DNA from: Antedon mediterranea
Taxonomy: Eukaryota; Echinodermata; Crinoidea; Comatulida; Antedonidae
Direction of reading: 5' to 3'
DNA: 64,000 bases
Assembly (NCBI RefSeq): GCF_964355755.1
Contig: NC_092672.1
Coordinates: 1,612,001 to 1,676,000, forward strand
Both the position numbers and the translations under genes were made by a program. Below, in pieces: positions 62,275-64,000 of the stretch. Position 1 is the first letter of the stretch. The number at the start of each line of letters is the position of its first letter. The notes below the pieces were generated by a model. It saw only the letters and a program-made list of their open reading frames with translations, had not been told where the DNA came from and searched no databases.

Positions 62275-63528
62275 ATGATGGTGAAACACTTGTTGGTACT
62301 GCTTTTGGCCGTCCATCAATCAACTAGTATTCAAAAATTTCCCGATAGCTTTTACTCATCAGATTCCGACCAGAACCTGTTTTCGTGGTTAGAATATTCC
62401 GAAGATGAATCTTACAGCATCGGTACGGCAGAACCGTCTTCTGATGTTTCGTCTGATCCCCAGCAGCAGGTTCGCAATGTCCACTTGCAAGACGTTCCCG
62501 ATAGTCTGCCTGGACTAGATGCAAACCGGACCTATATGGATTTGTACCTATGCGGTCAGTTTATGGACCTGGATGACGACGGGTCAGACTTCTCTGTCAT
62601 CACGTTTGATTATGCTGGATATGAAATAAAGTTCGATCCTTGCGAACCAGTAGATGAGACATCAAGACCATTCAATTTTATTTACACGTCCGGTGATGCT
62701 TCGGCGTCTTCTGATTTAAAAGCAAGTCGAGCTTTACCAACAATGTGGCGTCGGTACTCTCAATCGAATGACGGACAGGTACCAACCAATATTCATTTCT
62801 TCTCACGTAAACTTCCAACCAAGGCAACAATTAAGAAATTAGTTAACTTTGTGAGTCATGGCAGTCGCGCTTCTATAACATTCTTTCTTGCTTATCTTGT
62901 TGAACAAGATGGAGACGTACACAACTTGTTTACACACATTCAACCACTTCTTGACAACGGTATCATAGTAATGAAAGTGTGCGGACGTTGTAGTTACTTT
63001 TCGAACATGCCCAAAAAGAGTAGTTACAGAATGATATCAAAGTATGGAATGGGAAGGCCAAAGATGTACGTCAGAGACGGCTGTCCACTTATCCAACCCT
63101 TCCAGGTTCCTGGAGAAATCTACAACGGCCTTAACTGCGACACTTTCCAGGGTTCGTTACAAAAATGCGCCAGCGACTTCATCACACACAAGTGCCGGTT
63201 GTCTGCTTTTGGTGTATCTTTATCTGACGTCACTGGAATGAGTGGAAAACTGAGTCAAGTTGTGTACAACGTCACCAAAACATGTCTGAGGTCAACTGGT
63301 TGTTGGAAAAAAGAATCGACGAAAAGTATGAAAATATTTGATGAGCTGATACCAGTTGTTTGTTCATTTACAAGGAAGCAAGCAGACTATGAAATTGAGC
63401 GGTGTGTCACAGATGCATCTCATTTGACCTTTGACCTAAACATCCCGGTTTCTTCAACACCAACGACGCATTTTGCATCAGTAAGCATCACTGTCCTATG
63501 TATCATGGCAATAATCTTCGCATCATAA
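62275..63528 (+). CDS. Cysteine-rich secreted, probably GPI-anchored protein, unrecognised family
   Basis: I do not recognise the family. The 417-residue frame has no intron. The start ATGATG at 62275 follows an acceptor (tttttcag) by 11 bases, so the 5' UTR is split and the in-frame codons upstream from 62236 are intronic. Residues 1-18 are a signal peptide (MMVKHLLVLLLAVHQSTS). Residues ~20-70 are Ser/Asp/Glu-rich. N-glycosylation sequons lie at NRT (84) and NVT (332). The predicted mature chain has twelve cysteines (93, 123, 236, 239, 270, 288, 298, 307, 337, 343, 363, 377), an even number fitting disulfides, with CGRC at 236-239. The chain ends in a hydrophobic tail with no charged residues after it (SITVLCIMAIIFAS) preceded by small residues (SSTPT), typical of a GPI-attachment signal; a short C-terminal membrane anchor is the alternative. 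The 29 bp minisatellite lies upstream. Confidence 0.8.
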   Translation: MMVKHLLVLLLAVHQSTSIQKFPDSFYSSDSDQNLFSWLEYSEDESYSIGTAEPSSDVSSDPQQQVRNVHLQDVPDSLPGLDANRTYMDLYLCGQFMDLDDDGSDFSVITFDYAGYEIKFDPCEPVDETSRPFNFIYTSGDASASSDLKASRALPTMWRRYSQSNDGQVPTNIHFFSRKLPTKATIKKLVNFVSHGSRASITFFLAYLVEQDGDVHNLFTHIQPLLDNGIIVMKVCGRCSYFSNMPKKSSYRMISKYGMGRPKMYVRDGCPLIQPFQVPGEIYNGLNCDTFQGSLQKCASDFITHKCRLSAFGVSLSDVTGMSGKLSQVVYNVTKTCLRSTGCWKKESTKSMKIFDELIPVVCSFTRKQADYEIERCVTDASHLTFDLNIPVSSTPTTHFASVSITVLCIMAIIFAS

Positions 63529-64000
63529 ATGTGTTTTTGAATTAAAGGTTGCATCAATAACATGACTTTCGTTTTCTCAACTAGTGCCTATCAAGTAAGA
63601 AGTAAATCTGGACGCGTACGCTCATGTTTCTGTTAGTCACCAATTATTCAGTATTATAACCCATAGTCTTAAACATAATGGGCATAAAACAATTCTAGTC
63701 AGACTTGATCAAGGTCAGGACTGAACCAAGAGCTTTTGAATGGACAGGCATGCATGCCAGTAATCAAGCTTTGGTGCCACAAGCTAGCTACATGAACACA
63801 AAGTGTGTTGCAATAAAATAACAGTATTCGTTATACTTACAACTTGTTTTAATAAGTATTAAATTTAGCCAACTGCTGTTACAAAAAAAAACGTTATTAA
63901 ATAATATACAGCACTAAAGTTTTGTTTAATTTTTTCAAATTGTTTGATGTACGTACTTAGAATAGCTTCCATACAGCAAGCTAAAATGTTTCATGTAAAA
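63529..64000 (+). other. 3' UTR and downstream of the 62 kb gene
   Basis: AATAAA at 63812-63817 is a candidate poly(A) signal, giving a ~300 base 3' UTR; a weaker ATTAAA lies near 63541. After it, AT-rich sequence runs to the window end with no gene seen. Confidence 0.5.

Overview
This is a window of a eukaryotic nuclear genome. Coding sequence is cut by GT-AG introns, no bacterial operons or phage genes are visible, and most of the sequence is AT-rich non-coding DNA full of minisatellites and short DNA transposons. A HELLS-type chromatin remodeller next to a duplicated death-fold/NACHT/LRR immune-receptor gene, together with abundant 'taggcctagg'-like low-complexity sequence, suggests a marine invertebrate deuterostome, most likely an echinoderm. 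That placement is inferred from gene content; no ribosomal or mitochondrial marker is present.

Layout. 1-10765 holds the 3' two-thirds of an intact HELLS gene on the + strand (13 coding exons visible, 692 residues). Its introns contain three minisatellites and a Helitron-like insertion. 11731-11896 is a TATA box plus a signal-peptide first exon (+). 12128-20201 is NLR-A (-), which I assemble as two death-effector-like folds, a three-exon linker, NACHT and LRRs (1010 residues). Its large intron carries a 2.4 kb inverted-repeat element with a 626 bp TTAA-flanked MITE nested inside. 20.2-36.1 kb has no convincing gene. It holds five tandem arrays, a second copy of the MITE, and foldback elements whose arms are built of ~15 bp subrepeats; two of these have candidate 8 bp target duplications. 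36135-49301 is a second, decayed copy of the first block: a HELLS pseudogene, the same signal-peptide exon, and NLR-B (-, 931 residues). 50.2-51.9 kb is a degenerate ~147 bp array. 52.4 and 55.4 kb hold two ~180 bp hairpin MITEs. 55.83-61.90 kb is a 6 kb, 29 bp minisatellite inside what looks like the 5' intron of a one-coding-exon gene for a cysteine-rich, probably GPI-anchored secreted protein (62275-63528, +).

How it fits together. The block [HELLS + / signal exon + / NLR -] was duplicated. In the second copy HELLS decayed by frameshifts, lost splice donors and an intron-to-intron rearrangement. The NLR kept an open NACHT-LRR exon but has one LRR unit fewer and a very different N-terminal head. 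The most unusual pattern is that the large intronic arrays repeat splice-site sequence. The HELLS arrays repeat real or apparent exon/intron boundaries, giving dozens of decoy acceptors or donors per intron, and the 29 bp array carries two strong donor-like motifs per unit. The second is the set of foldback transposons with modular tandem-repeat arms.
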